The notes below the pieces were generated by a model. It saw only the letters and a list, made by a program, of their open reading frames with translations. It was not told where the DNA came from and did not search any database. Source: Amoebidium appalachense (taxonomy: Eukaryota; Ichthyosporea). From it: DNA of 50,122 nt. Positions 7,721-15,318 of this stretch are shown here, one piece after another. Every line of letters begins with the position of its first letter. The stretch's first letter is position 1. A program made the position numbers and the translations under genes. The stretch lies in contig CAVNZM010000032.1 in NCBI GenBank assembly GCA_963693365.1, positions 1 through 50,122 of the forward strand, given 5' to 3'.

Positions 7721-8851
7721 CTACTCGCGGCCCGAGCCAGCCCGCAGGTGCGCGCCCAGGGGCGTGTCCTGGACGTCTTCTTCAATAAAGCTTGCAACCA
7801 AACGGTTCTGGCTCCTGAGCACCCGCAGCAGCGCGTCGATGGTGCGCCACGCCAGCATCTGCGGGTCGTCGTCACTCAGGGCCATCTCGGCCTGCAGGTC
7901 GCGCACCAGCTCCCACGCGCGATTCTGCACGCACACGCCGGGGTTGTGGCCCAGGCTGCCGGAGGGCTTGGTGGCGCGGTCCTGCACGACGAGCGCCTGC
8001 ATGGCCTCGCAGCATTCGCGCCCGGTTGGCAGGCAGCCGTCACGCGGGGTGGACATGGCCAGCAGCCACATGGCACAGTATGACGTGCACGCCATGTCGC
8101 CCCGCACACCCTCGAGCGCGAGGGCCTGTGGGCCCTTGTGGGGGCATGTCAGCGAGGGCATGACGATGGTCCAGTGTGCGGGGTCCATCTCGGCAAACCC
8201 AAGCAGCGCACGAGCGTACTCGGCCAGCAGCACGTCCTTGGCATTGACCTGGCCGTCGCCGGGTCTGGTGAGGTCCTCGGTGGCCGGGTCGAATACGTGC
8301 ACGGTCTTCGTGTCGCGGTCAAACGCCATGGCGACCGTGTGGCCCACGTAGACCACCTCGGCCTCTGTCCGGCGGCGAATGCGCAGCCCCCGTGGGCCCC
8401 AACTCCAGGCCTCGGGCCCGTCTGCGCCCATGGTGGCCACGCCGGCCACCACGAGCAAGCGGCGGGCCTTTTCGATGTGGTCCAGGTTGACAAAGCCCCT
8501 CAGACGCGTTATGAGGTCGCTGCCGGCCTGGACGGTCATGCCCACACCCATGTCGCCCAGCACGAGCCGCAGGTATCTCAGGTGCGGGTCCATGGCGGTG
8601 GCGGCAGGATGCAGGTCATAGAAGCGCCTGTACGACGCGGTGGGTGGCTCGTACACGTCCATGGTGCGGAAGATGGTAAGCTCCGGGACGTCGAGCAGGG
8701 GGGGTACGGCGATGTCGGGGTTGGTGGTGCTGGCCCTGTGGTACGTGGCCGTCGCGATCCGGCCACGCTCAAGCGTGCTCTGCCACGCGTGGCCCCAGTA
8801 TCTGTAGTCGGTGTCGGTGATGCCGACGGCATCGCTGAACGTGTTACCCAT
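7721..8851 (-). CDS. candidate adenain/Ulp1-like cysteine protease
   Basis: A 376-residue protein whose second half fits clan-CE proteases. VYVGHTVAMAFDRDTKTVHVFDP (about 167-189) supplies His171 and a following Asp188 on adjacent strands, and GDMACTSYCAMWLLAM (251-266) supplies the probable nucleophile Cys255 at the start of a helix; GPQALAL just before could supply the oxyanion Gln. Adenoviruses, asfarviruses and polinton-type viruses use such enzymes to process core and capsid proteins. Its position beside membrane proteins and the packaging ATPase agrees. The first 150 residues are unassigned. It is divergent from the membrane protein at 8940. The motif order is right but overall similarity was judged by eye. 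Confidence 0.6.
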   Translation of the reverse strand: MGNTFSDAVGITDTDYRYWGHAWQSTLERGRIATATYHRASTTNPDIAVPPLLDVPELTIFRTMDVYEPPTASYRRFYDLHPAATAMDPHLRYLRLVLGDMGVGMTVQAGSDLITRLRGFVNLDHIEKARRLLVVAGVATMGADGPEAWSWGPRGLRIRRRTEAEVVYVGHTVAMAFDRDTKTVHVFDPATEDLTRPGDGQVNAKDVLLAEYARALLGFAEMDPAHWTIVMPSLTCPHKGPQALALEGVRGDMACTSYCAMWLLAMSTPRDGCLPTGRECCEAMQALVVQDRATKPSGSLGHNPGVCVQNRAWELVRDLQAEMALSDDDPQMLAWRTIDALLRVLRSQNRLVASFIEEDVQDTPLGAHLRAGSGRE

Positions 8852-8939
8852 GCAAATGTGTACATAAGAGGTACCACCCTACCCCCCGAAACAGCCGCGC
8901 CCGGCGTGTCGCTCGCGCATAATCGATACACCTGGTAAC

Positions 8940-9212
8940 ATGCCCGACATTGGTCTGCTGCAGTACGCCCTGCTGGTTTCCGGTCTCGTCGGCGGACTGA
9001 CGACGTCCTGGATGGTGGTGCAGTGGTACGACGAGATGAGCAAGGAGAAGTGCGTCGAGCCAACCGTGGCCAAACTGAAGTACACGTTTGTGTGGAGCCT
9101 CATCGTCGGCCTCACGCTAATCTTGATGCTGCTGGGGGTGATCGGCCGCGCAATCTACAACTCCATGAACCCAAGCCCCGCCCCCCAGATGATGCACATG
9201 AGGATGGAGTAG
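8940..9212 (+). CDS. small two-pass membrane protein
   Basis: A 90-residue protein with two hydrophobic helices (about 5-27 and 49-70) separated by a charged loop with one Cys, and a Met/Pro-rich tail. It is a plausible inner-membrane virion protein given its place at the head of the structural cluster. Only 88 bases separate it from the divergent protease gene. I cannot assign a family. Confidence 0.65.
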   Translation: MPDIGLLQYALLVSGLVGGLTTSWMVVQWYDEMSKEKCVEPTVAKLKYTFVWSLIVGLTLILMLLGVIGRAIYNSMNPSPAPQMMHMRME

Positions 9213-9249
9213 GCTCGTGGTCGCGCCCTTTGAATCTGGGCCTCTAGCA

Positions 9250-9709
9250 ATGGGATGCCACATGGCCGAGTACGGGCAGATCCACCGCATGTACGCGTCC
9301 GTCCTGTTGGATGACCGCAGCCGCGTTGATGTGCCCCGCCTCGACGGGATCCCCTCGCGCGACCATCTGTGCGCCGTGTATCCGGCGTGCACGATCGAGT
9401 GCATGCCCGACTGGCTGTCGTACTGTGCACTCCCCGAGGCGGGGCCGGCACCGGAGAAGACCCGTCGGGGACAACGCGCTGTGGGACACGGTCCGGCGGC
9501 GCGAGGCGGCGGTGAACGCGATGCAGGCGCGCGTGGGCGGGTGTCACATCGACTACCCGCAGGTGGAGACGCTGGATCTGCAGCCGCGCGACCCTCCTGT
9601 AGAGCTGCCCGCCTGGTTTGCCGAGCGCATGCGGCTGGACAGTGCCCTGTCTCCGACCACCACGTACGACACCGTGTCGAAGCCGACAATCGATTATCTA
9701 CACCTATAG
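9250..9709 (+). CDS. hypothetical structural-cluster protein broken by a frame change
   Basis: Coding character runs from the ATG at 9250 (MGCHMAEYG) to about 9465 in one frame, then continues in the +1 frame as GDNALWDTVRRREAAVNAMQ and ends at 9709 with KPTIDYLHL. The change falls in a C/G-rich stretch (about 9460-9478). Together the parts give about 150 residues. The stop is 2 bases before the next ATG, as expected in this tight cluster. It could be a sequencing indel, a true frameshift mutation or programmed +1 frameshifting. No domain is recognised. The first frame also runs open through to the next gene, which would give a spurious fusion. Confidence 0.55.
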
Positions 9710-9711
9710 CA

Positions 9712-10302
9712 ATGCCCGTGCGTTTCTTTGTCGAGTGGCGCGAGTTTCCAGATACACTCTCCGGCTTCCGCTCGTGGTACGAGTGCGTGTTCAACTCGAT
9801 CGACGCGGCCGCGGGGCTGGAGAGCAACCCGCGGCCCGACCGGGCCGAGACCGTGCTGGCGCTGAAGAGCCTGCTGCTGGAGAACGACTACTCGCTCGGG
9901 CGGTTTCTGCTGAAGGCGCTCAACAGCTTCACGGGCACACAGTTCGGGCTGTTCTCGACGCTGATGATCGCCGACAGTCCGAGCGAGCTCGGCGAGCTGC
10001 AGCGGCTGGTGTCGAAGGTGGACAGCGGGAACTCGGCGATCGCGTTTGTGGAAAACGAGGGCTCGCTCATGTCGTTTGTCATCAAGAAGCAGTCGCCCGA
10101 CGACGTGGTGATCGTGGTCCTGGACCAGACACGCCCATACAACGTCGGACACCGCGCGTTCGTGGCGCTGTTCGCGCACGCGTTCCTGAAACCGGGGAAG
10201 CCGATGGACCTCGCCGCGGACATCGACCTGGAGGAGATCACGAACAGCATCCGCGAGAAGCGGGTGCGCATGCAGTCGCTGGCCGGGGAGCCGCGCCAAT
10301 AA
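9712..10302 (+). CDS. hypothetical protein upstream of the packaging ATPase
   Basis: A 196-residue protein of mixed alpha/beta character, with hydrophobic strands (SAIAFVENEGSLMSFVIKK and DDVVIVVLDQTRP) and helices rich in Leu and Ala. No membrane segment or known motif. The TAA stop lies inside a CAATAAAC polyadenylation-type signal, and the ATPase start follows 24 bases later. Its place between putative virion genes and the ATPase suggests a structural or assembly role, which is inference only. Confidence 0.65.
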   Translation: MPVRFFVEWREFPDTLSGFRSWYECVFNSIDAAAGLESNPRPDRAETVLALKSLLLENDYSLGRFLLKALNSFTGTQFGLFSTLMIADSPSELGELQRLVSKVDSGNSAIAFVENEGSLMSFVIKKQSPDDVVIVVLDQTRPYNVGHRAFVALFAHAFLKPGKPMDLAADIDLEEITNSIREKRVRMQSLAGEPRQ

Positions 10303-10325
10303 ACATATATTTGCCCTATCTAGAC

Positions 10326-11027
10326 ATGAAGCTCCTCCCGTTCTACCCGAACACGATCCCACCGGAGGCCGTGTGCGTCTTTGTGGGCCCGCGTGGCAGC
10401 GGCAAAAGTATCGCGATGGCCAACGTGTTGTACCACAAGCGAAAATACCTGAGCGCAGGGATCGCCATGAGCGCCACCGAAGACGGTAACCAGTTCTGGG
10501 GCAGATACCTCAACAAGGCGTTCATCTACACCGAGTTCCGACCGGCGGAGCTCAGGCAGCTGTACGAGCGCCAGAAGGACCGGGTCAAGACCTGGAACAA
10601 ACGGACATCGCCCAACATCTTCTGTATCGCCGAGGACGTGATATACGACAAACAGCTGAAGACAGACCCGACTATCCGACAGATCTTCTTCAACGGACGG
10701 CACTTCAACTGGTTCTACCTGATGAGCATCCAGTACGCGAAGAGCATCCCGCCCGAATACCGCAACAACATCAACTGTCTGTTCGTGTTTGCAGAGGACA
10801 GCCAGCTGGAGCGCAGGAAACTGTGGGAGAGCTTCTTCGGCTTCATCGAGAACTTCAAGGACTTCAATGAGCTGCTCAACGAGTACACGGCCAACTACGG
10901 AATCCTCGTGCTGGATCGGACGCGCAAGACGAACCGCATCGAGGACAAGTTGTTCTACTGGCGGGCGGACATCAACATCCGGTTCCGCGCGGGCGACCGG
11001 AAGTTCCAGAGCTACGGCGTGGAGTAA
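10326..11027 (+). CDS. A32/FtsK-HerA-like genome packaging ATPase
   Basis: A 233-residue protein with Walker A GPRGSGKS (21-28) right after a short N-terminal strand. FCIAEDVIYD fills the Walker B position, followed by helices and a Gln/Tyr-rich sensor strand (FYLMSIQYAK) and a late LFVFAEDS strand. Size and motif order fit the A32-type packaging ATPases of nucleocytoplasmic viruses and polintons, which pump DNA into the capsid. It sits in the structural cluster 14 bases before a typical TATA-less run of small genes. The Walker B acid pair reads AED rather than the usual DD/DE, an acceptable variation. Confidence 0.8.
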   Translation: MKLLPFYPNTIPPEAVCVFVGPRGSGKSIAMANVLYHKRKYLSAGIAMSATEDGNQFWGRYLNKAFIYTEFRPAELRQLYERQKDRVKTWNKRTSPNIFCIAEDVIYDKQLKTDPTIRQIFFNGRHFNWFYLMSIQYAKSIPPEYRNNINCLFVFAEDSQLERRKLWESFFGFIENFKDFNELLNEYTANYGILVLDRTRKTNRIEDKLFYWRADINIRFRAGDRKFQSYGVE

Positions 11028-11056
11028 CCTGGCGTTTATTTTCTGCGTGCATTGTA

Positions 11057-11611
11057 ATGGACCTTGCAGCCGTGATCGACGCCAAGATGATGGAGAGGAA
11101 GTTCGAAGCGGCACACGAGGAGTTCCGGGCAGCGCAGCAGGAGTACAGGAGCGCGATCGAGGCCAAAAACAAGGACCTGGACGCCTACAACGCGCGCAAC
11201 AAGGAGTTGGAACGGTGGGTCAAGGAGACCCAGGAGCGCCTCGAGCGCGAGATTGTGTCAAAAAAAGAGCTGGCGGACAAGCTTGAAAAGATGACAGACG
11301 AATACTGGGAGCGTGCGCGCGAAAACTACGAGAGGCTGGACAAGCGGCTGTCGGAGTACGAGAGCGCTCGGGGGCATATTGTCGAACTGGAGGAGCAGCT
11401 TCGCCAGCACAAGGAGATCTTGGAGAAACAAGGCCTGTCGATCGCGGAGGCCCAGGGCACCAGCGTGACCGAGGAGCGGCTGCGCGAGCGCGAGCGGAAG
11501 CTCGAGGCGCTCATCGACAGTAAGCTAGCCACTGTGATCCCACCGCCGCCGCCGCGTATAAAATACAAGGACCTGCTGGGCAAGCTGAACGATGACACTC
11601 CGCTCTTTTGA
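11057..11611 (+). CDS. coiled-coil protein
   Basis: A 184-residue protein that is almost all charged heptad-like helix (residues 5-150, rich in Glu, Lys, Arg), followed by a four-proline stretch and a short YKDLLGKLNDD tail. The long coiled coil suggests a scaffold or fibre. It starts 29 bases after the ATPase stop and overlaps the next gene by 20 bases. No specific family is assigned. Confidence 0.65.
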   Translation: MDLAAVIDAKMMERKFEAAHEEFRAAQQEYRSAIEAKNKDLDAYNARNKELERWVKETQERLEREIVSKKELADKLEKMTDEYWERARENYERLDKRLSEYESARGHIVELEEQLRQHKEILEKQGLSIAEAQGTSVTEERLRERERKLEALIDSKLATVIPPPPPRIKYKDLLGKLNDDTPLF

Positions 11612-12083
11612 GGTGTCGCTCGAGTACCAGGCTGCGCGCGCCGTGTACAAGACGCACGGCTCTTTTGCGCGACTGCCGGCCCATCTGGAAGGCAATGTGC
11701 ACGTGGACATGGCGCGCTCGGCCGTGTATCGGGCGCGCGTGCATCGGGACGTCACGGGGGTGCCTGAAGTCCATCTGTTCCTGTCAGGGCGCGACGTGTT
11801 GGTTCGGGCGCTGCACACGCTTGGACGCCTGCGCGAGAGGTACGCGGGGACACAGTTCGAATTCGGCGACAGCCTTCTCCAAGACATTGCCCACGAAGTG
11901 GCCGCGAGTCGTAGCGTGCACGTGATCATGGGGAGGGGTTTTATGCTGCGGACAGGCGTGGTTCCCGTGGAGCGGTTGATGATGCGCGTTCCATGGATGG
12001 AGCCGGAGTTGGAATCGTTTGCAAGCGTGAACTCCCTCGGTTTATTCATACCCCACACCAATGCCGAAACGAACACAACGTAG
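11592..12083 (+). CDS. hypothetical protein
   Basis: A 163-residue protein with alternating short strands and helices (EVHLFLSGRDVLVRALHTLGRL, SVHVIMGRGFMLRTGVVPVERLMMRV). No known motif, signal or membrane segment. It overlaps both neighbours, by 20 bases upstream and 23 downstream, which fixes it in the structural cluster. Function unknown. Confidence 0.6.
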   Translation: MTLRSFEVSLEYQAARAVYKTHGSFARLPAHLEGNVHVDMARSAVYRARVHRDVTGVPEVHLFLSGRDVLVRALHTLGRLRERYAGTQFEFGDSLLQDIAHEVAASRSVHVIMGRGFMLRTGVVPVERLMMRVPWMEPELESFASVNSLGLFIPHTNAETNTT

Positions 12084-12273
12084 AAAGAAAACCGCGCGGT
12101 CGTCCTGTGGGCGCCGCTGCCGCGACACGTGCGTGCGCTATGCCGGCGGCTGGATCCCCAACCGCTGTCGCGACTGGGCGCAGCCCAAATACATCCGCGT
12201 ACCCTCCGCGCACAACTGGGGCCTGATCGAGGTGCCCCCGGTCAACCCCATAAACTGGGAAAAATACATGTGA
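12061..12273 (+). CDS. small basic cysteine-containing protein
   Basis: A 70-residue protein with an extremely basic N-terminus (MPKRTQRRKKTAR), four cysteines in the first half (CGRRCRDTC and a later NRCRDW) and a neutral aromatic tail ending NWEKYM. It resembles the small DNA-condensing core proteins of large DNA viruses; the cysteines could hold zinc or form disulphides. It overlaps the preceding gene by 23 bases and is convergent with the zinc-finger gene 8 bases away. Confidence 0.6.
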   Translation: MPKRTQRRKKTARSSCGRRCRDTCVRYAGGWIPNRCRDWAQPKYIRVPSAHNWGLIEVPPVNPINWEKYM

Positions 12274-12281
12274 TGGTGCTG

Positions 12282-12857
12282 TCAGCGTGCAGTCAGGAAG
12301 CCGAGGATACTGGATTCCGTCTGGCGCGGCAGGGCCTGTTGTGGCTGTGGGCGGCGTTCCGGAACTTTGACGGCGTAGCGCGAGACGACGAATTGCTCGT
12401 CCAGGACGAACGGACAGCTGGTGAGCGTGACCGGATGGGCACCCTTGAGTGACGCCGCGCGGAATTCGTCGATGTCCATGCAGCCGCCGAACATCTTGAG
12501 TACGGTGCGGGGGGGTGCCGGGGCGGGCATGATGCCACCAGTGCCACCCATCCGACGGTACATCAGCGACAACAGGGATGGGGCGCGCGCCTTTACATAC
12601 CCGGGCATCTCCTTGAGATACGTCCTCGCGCAAGCGAAGGAACAGAACACGTTCGGTGTGCAATAAAAGAGGCGCGTGTCGTCCCTGTATCGGTATGGAA
12701 TCGCGACCAAGGGCCCGGGTATTGAGTGGCAGCAGTAGTGACATACGGACGTCAGCAGCTCGACGGGTCTGACGGATATGACCGTGCCCGGCGCGATTGT
12801 GCGCTCGGTGGGGCCGGTGGGGGATGCATGGAGCAGCTGTGCGTTCACTTTGGACAT
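12282..12857 (-). CDS. FCS-type zinc-finger protein, VLTF2-like
   Basis: A 191-residue protein with CHYC near residue 39 and, about 30 residues on, FCSFACARTYLKE, the FCS/MYM-type zinc-finger layout of the poxvirus and asfarvirus late transcription factor VLTF2 (A1). The C-terminal part is Pro/Gln-rich. It may activate late viral genes. A TATAAATAAAG box 24-34 bases upstream supports the start. It leads a minus-strand run facing the structural genes. The family call rests on one finger, so another FCS-finger protein is possible. Confidence 0.55.
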   Translation of the reverse strand: MSKVNAQLLHASPTGPTERTIAPGTVISVRPVELLTSVCHYCCHSIPGPLVAIPYRYRDDTRLFYCTPNVFCSFACARTYLKEMPGYVKARAPSLLSLMYRRMGGTGGIMPAPAPPRTVLKMFGGCMDIDEFRAASLKGAHPVTLTSCPFVLDEQFVVSRYAVKVPERRPQPQQALPRQTESSILGFLTAR

Positions 12858-12880
12858 TTGTGTTGGACTGGCAGAGTTGT

Positions 12881-12891
12881 CTTTATTTATA
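12881..12891 (-). promoter_or_regulatory. TATA box of the FCS zinc-finger gene
   Basis: TATAAATAAAG on the minus strand, 24 bases before the ATG at 12857. Confidence 0.5.
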
Positions 12892-12894
12892 CCC

Positions 12895-13317
12895 TCAGAC
12901 GATCACGCATGCACCACGACGCCAATAGGCTGGGTGTTCGGTGCCGGCTTGGGGGCTATCTTGCGAGCCTTTTTTTTTTGGCACAGGGGCGTCGGTTGGT
13001 TGGTGGGGGCGCTTCTCGGGCGCCGCCGCCTCCGGGGGCGCCTCAGGCACAGCGGATTCCGCAGCCACGGGGGGCGCATTGTCGGGGGCAGCGCCTGCAT
13101 CCTTAGCCGTTTTTGCCTGAGCCTTGAGAAAGGGGGCGATGCAGCGGTTCAGGTAGTGGCGCAGAAGAAACTGCCCCACGGTGGGGCCCTGGTCGAACAA
13201 GGGGTCGTCGAGGTTCATCTTGTCGATGTCGCCGTTGCGCTCGACGGCGTACTCGCACAGAAGCTTCCACTGCTTGCGGATTCCGAACTTCTTCTTAGAT
13301 TTGGTCTCGCCGGTCAT
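12895..13317 (-). CDS. hypothetical protein with Ala/Pro-rich tail
   Basis: A 140-residue protein. The first 70 residues look folded, with a basic start (TKSKKKFGIRKQWKLLCEY) and a helix GQFLLRHYLNRCIAPFLKAQ. The rest is low-complexity Ala/Pro with a basic KKKG patch. I used the ATG at 13317 because upstream in-frame sequence has shadow composition. It could be a DNA-binding accessory protein. The run of T at 12967-12976 encodes the lysine patch and could hide an indel. Confidence 0.55.
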   Translation of the reverse strand: MTGETKSKKKFGIRKQWKLLCEYAVERNGDIDKMNLDDPLFDQGPTVGQFLLRHYLNRCIAPFLKAQAKTAKDAGAAPDNAPPVAAESAVPEAPPEAAAPEKRPHQPTDAPVPKKKGSQDSPQAGTEHPAYWRRGACVIV

Positions 13318-13361
13318 TGTTACATATACGTATAGAAAATATTTCAACGCGGGTTTTGGGG

Positions 13362-13583
13362 CTACCGGGTCAGCTCCAATGCCAATATAAGAATCAACAG
13401 GACGACTATGAAGTCGAGCCTGCGCAGCACGGGATCGCGAGGGAAGAAACGCGTGGGGGGCGGCCCCACTGGATCGGCCGACGCCTTCGCAACGCTGTTG
13501 CGCTTGGGGTCCAGGTCGATGGGGGGGAACAGTTTGTCGAGCGGGTTGTCGACGGTGAAGTGCACCGAGTTGAAGAGACTCAT
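13362..13583 (-). CDS. small C-terminally anchored membrane protein
   Basis: A 73-residue protein with a Pro-rich, mildly charged N-terminal part and a C-terminal hydrophobic helix (VVLLILILALEL, about 59-70) close to the end, the plan of a tail-anchored protein. Its ATG overlaps the stop of the upstream U-box-like gene by one base. A minor virion membrane protein is plausible; no family is recognised. Confidence 0.55.
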   Translation of the reverse strand: MSLFNSVHFTVDNPLDKLFPPIDLDPKRNSVAKASADPVGPPPTRFFPRDPVLRRLDFIVVLLILILALELTR

Positions 13584-14500
13584 TACAGGCGCCTAGCAAA
13601 ATCTGCAAACGACCCCGATGCAACGTGTACTATGACGTCGTTCCGTCTGCTTTGGATCCAAATCTCCTCGACGGGGGGCTGTGGGTCGCGGTGCCTGTCG
13701 CGGAGGCGGGTGACCTCACCGCGTAGCCATGCATGGATTGGCGGGGGCCCGGGAAGATCAGGCCGCTCGAGCAGGGCCTGTAGGCGGTCGATGTTTGCGT
13801 GGATCTCTTGGCGAAAGCGTGTCCCCTGGGAGCACAGACTGGAGAACTCGTCGACAAGCCGCGTAAGCGTGATGTGCGCGTCTATGGCCGCATTGGAATA
13901 CAAGCCCGTACTCTCCAGGGACCGTAGCTGCTCCTCGATGCGGGCAACGATGTCGCCAAGCATGCGGTCGACCATGACCATGGCATCATGTTCGATGGTC
14001 GCGGCCATCTTCGTGCGCGTGAGGTTGTCGGTTCGCATGCGGACGCCCAGGGCGAACCTAAACCCGGTGCGCTGGTCTAGCCGGTAGATCTCGTTCGCGC
14101 TGAACGGCGTGTTCGCAAAGGGGTCGCGGAGGTTGCCGGTGCGGCCGATGTACTCGGCGAGGGTGTCGGGGTCGCAGCCGTAGGTGTGCCCCGCGCGTTG
14201 GTACCTGAAGCAGTCGGGACCGGGGGGTTCGAGGGTGAATGGATCGGTCTCGTTTGTGAGGTCGCGGGACGCCCTGGCCCTCAGCACCCTCACGAGCAGG
14301 AAGAACCGCGCAAAGAGCGTGCGAAGTGCGGGCGTGGCCATGATGCAATCGACCACGACCCGTAGACCCTTGGTCACGGGCAGGGTGTGGCCGCCATAGC
14401 GTTTGGAGAGGAAGCACAGCACCTCCTTTTGAGTGGCCAACAGCTTGGGCTCCAGCATACGTTGTATCGCAAAAAGGTTGTCACAGCCGCGATCCGACAA
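13583..14500 (-). CDS. U-box/RING-like domain protein with coiled coil
   Basis: A 305-residue protein. Residues about 84-140 resemble a U-box: TDPFTLEPPG, then FRYQRAGHTYGCDPDTLAEYI (compare CGHTYERSAIEEWL), then RDPFANTPFSANEIYRL (compare CPFTRQPL..DLIPN). The zinc cysteines of a true RING are absent, as in U-boxes, which recruit E2 enzymes for ubiquitin transfer. The next 100 residues form long helices likely to oligomerise. It heads a one-base-overlapping pair with the membrane protein. Similar modified-RING proteins are common in large viruses. E2-binding activity is inferred. Confidence 0.55.
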   Translation of the reverse strand: MSDRGCDNLFAIQRMLEPKLLATQKEVLCFLSKRYGGHTLPVTKGLRVVVDCIMATPALRTLFARFFLLVRVLRARASRDLTNETDPFTLEPPGPDCFRYQRAGHTYGCDPDTLAEYIGRTGNLRDPFANTPFSANEIYRLDQRTGFRFALGVRMRTDNLTRTKMAATIEHDAMVMVDRMLGDIVARIEEQLRSLESTGLYSNAAIDAHITLTRLVDEFSSLCSQGTRFRQEIHANIDRLQALLERPDLPGPPPIHAWLRGEVTRLRDRHRDPQPPVEEIWIQSRRNDVIVHVASGSFADFARRL

Positions 14501-14711
14501 ACACGTCTATGTCGTTGCGCGAGAACGGGCGCCCGGAGTACTTGCGGAACACCGCGGCCGTCAGCCGACGCGTGGTGGTGGGATCCATGCGCGAACGCGC
14601 CCTGTACTTGCGCATGACCGCGTTGAAGACGCGTTGCAGGTTTCTGTTACCCGTGAGACGCAGGAGCCCGAAGCGGCGCAAGCGCCTTCTACCTTCATGG
14701 TTGCGTGCCAT
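14481..14711 (-). CDS. small highly basic protein
   Basis: A 76-residue protein with about 24 Arg/Lys, including RRRLRRFGLLRL near the start and a patterned second half (LTAAVFRKYSGRPFSRNDIDVFVGSRL) that looks like a short folded helix-turn-helix. An in-frame ATG at 14732 would add 7 residues. It overlaps the next gene by 20 bases and the preceding transposase tail frame by about 17. It is probably a DNA-binding core protein. Confidence 0.5.
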   Translation of the reverse strand: MARNHEGRRRLRRFGLLRLTGNRNLQRVFNAVMRKYRARSRMDPTTTRRLTAAVFRKYSGRPFSRNDIDVFVGSRL

Positions 14712-15318
14712 CTTGCTGTCTGTGGCGTACATTCCGTCGCCTCTCGTTCCTCTGTGACGGGTATGGCTCGTGCCTTGGTGGCGGGGGGCGGCCCCGCTCG
14801 ACATGCAAGTAGTCGTTGTGCGAGTCTGAAGTCCGCCATTGGTCGCGGGCCGCCTCCGCGGAACCCGAAGCGGTCGGGCGCGCTTGGATGTGCCTTTGCA
14901 CCCTGCCCGCGGGCGAGACGTGTCTTGCCGCATACTGCTCCGGCGCGTTGAGTCGTGGGCGCGGCGATGGCGGCGGCCCAGCGGCGGACGGGTAAGTGCG
15001 CGCGAGTGGGTGCGTAGGTGGCGCGGGCACGTAGCGTGCCTGCGGCTGTTGGTACGAGCCATATGCGGGGGTGAACGAGTACGGGACCTGTACCTGCTGT
15101 GTCTGACCGTATGCAAACGGGTGCGGCGGCCGTGGGGTGTTTGTGAACGGCTGTGGGCTAGTGATGTATCCGTACGGCGGAAACGAGGCCCGTTGGTTTT
15201 GGTATGGGGCGGGGGGTGGGGGCGGGGGTCTGTGGGCGCACCACCGACGCTGATTTGCGGTGTGCCGTGTCACGGGGCGGTGTCGGTGGGCGCTGGGCAC
15301 CCACACCGGCCCGATCAA
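14695..15318 (-). CDS. Pro/Tyr/Gln-rich C-terminal tail of the DDE protein, in another frame
   Basis: An open frame with strong protein-like bias from about 15230 to 14850: PYQNQRASFPPYGYITSP and similar segments rich in Pro, Tyr and Gln, then Arg-rich. The preceding frame ends only shortly after this bias begins, and the two frames cross within G/C runs (about 15203-15228). The simplest reading is that this is the disordered tail of the DDE protein after an indel. It has no convincing own start. A separate small gene cannot be excluded. Confidence 0.45.
   Translation of the reverse strand: MIGPVWVPSAHRHRPVTRHTANQRRWCAHRPPPPPPAPYQNQRASFPPYGYITSPQPFTNTPRPPHPFAYGQTQQVQVPYSFTPAYGSYQQPQARYVPAPPTHPLARTYPSAAGPPPSPRPRLNAPEQYAARHVSPAGRVQRHIQARPTASGSAEAARDQWRTSDSHNDYLHVERGRPPPPRHEPYPSQRNERRRNVRHRQQDGTQP

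Noticed and set aside
9217-10302. Single 361-residue protein from 9217
   Set aside because: The frame is open, but its middle (about 9470-9711) is low-quality, while another frame there has good protein character ending 2 bases before the ATG at 9712.
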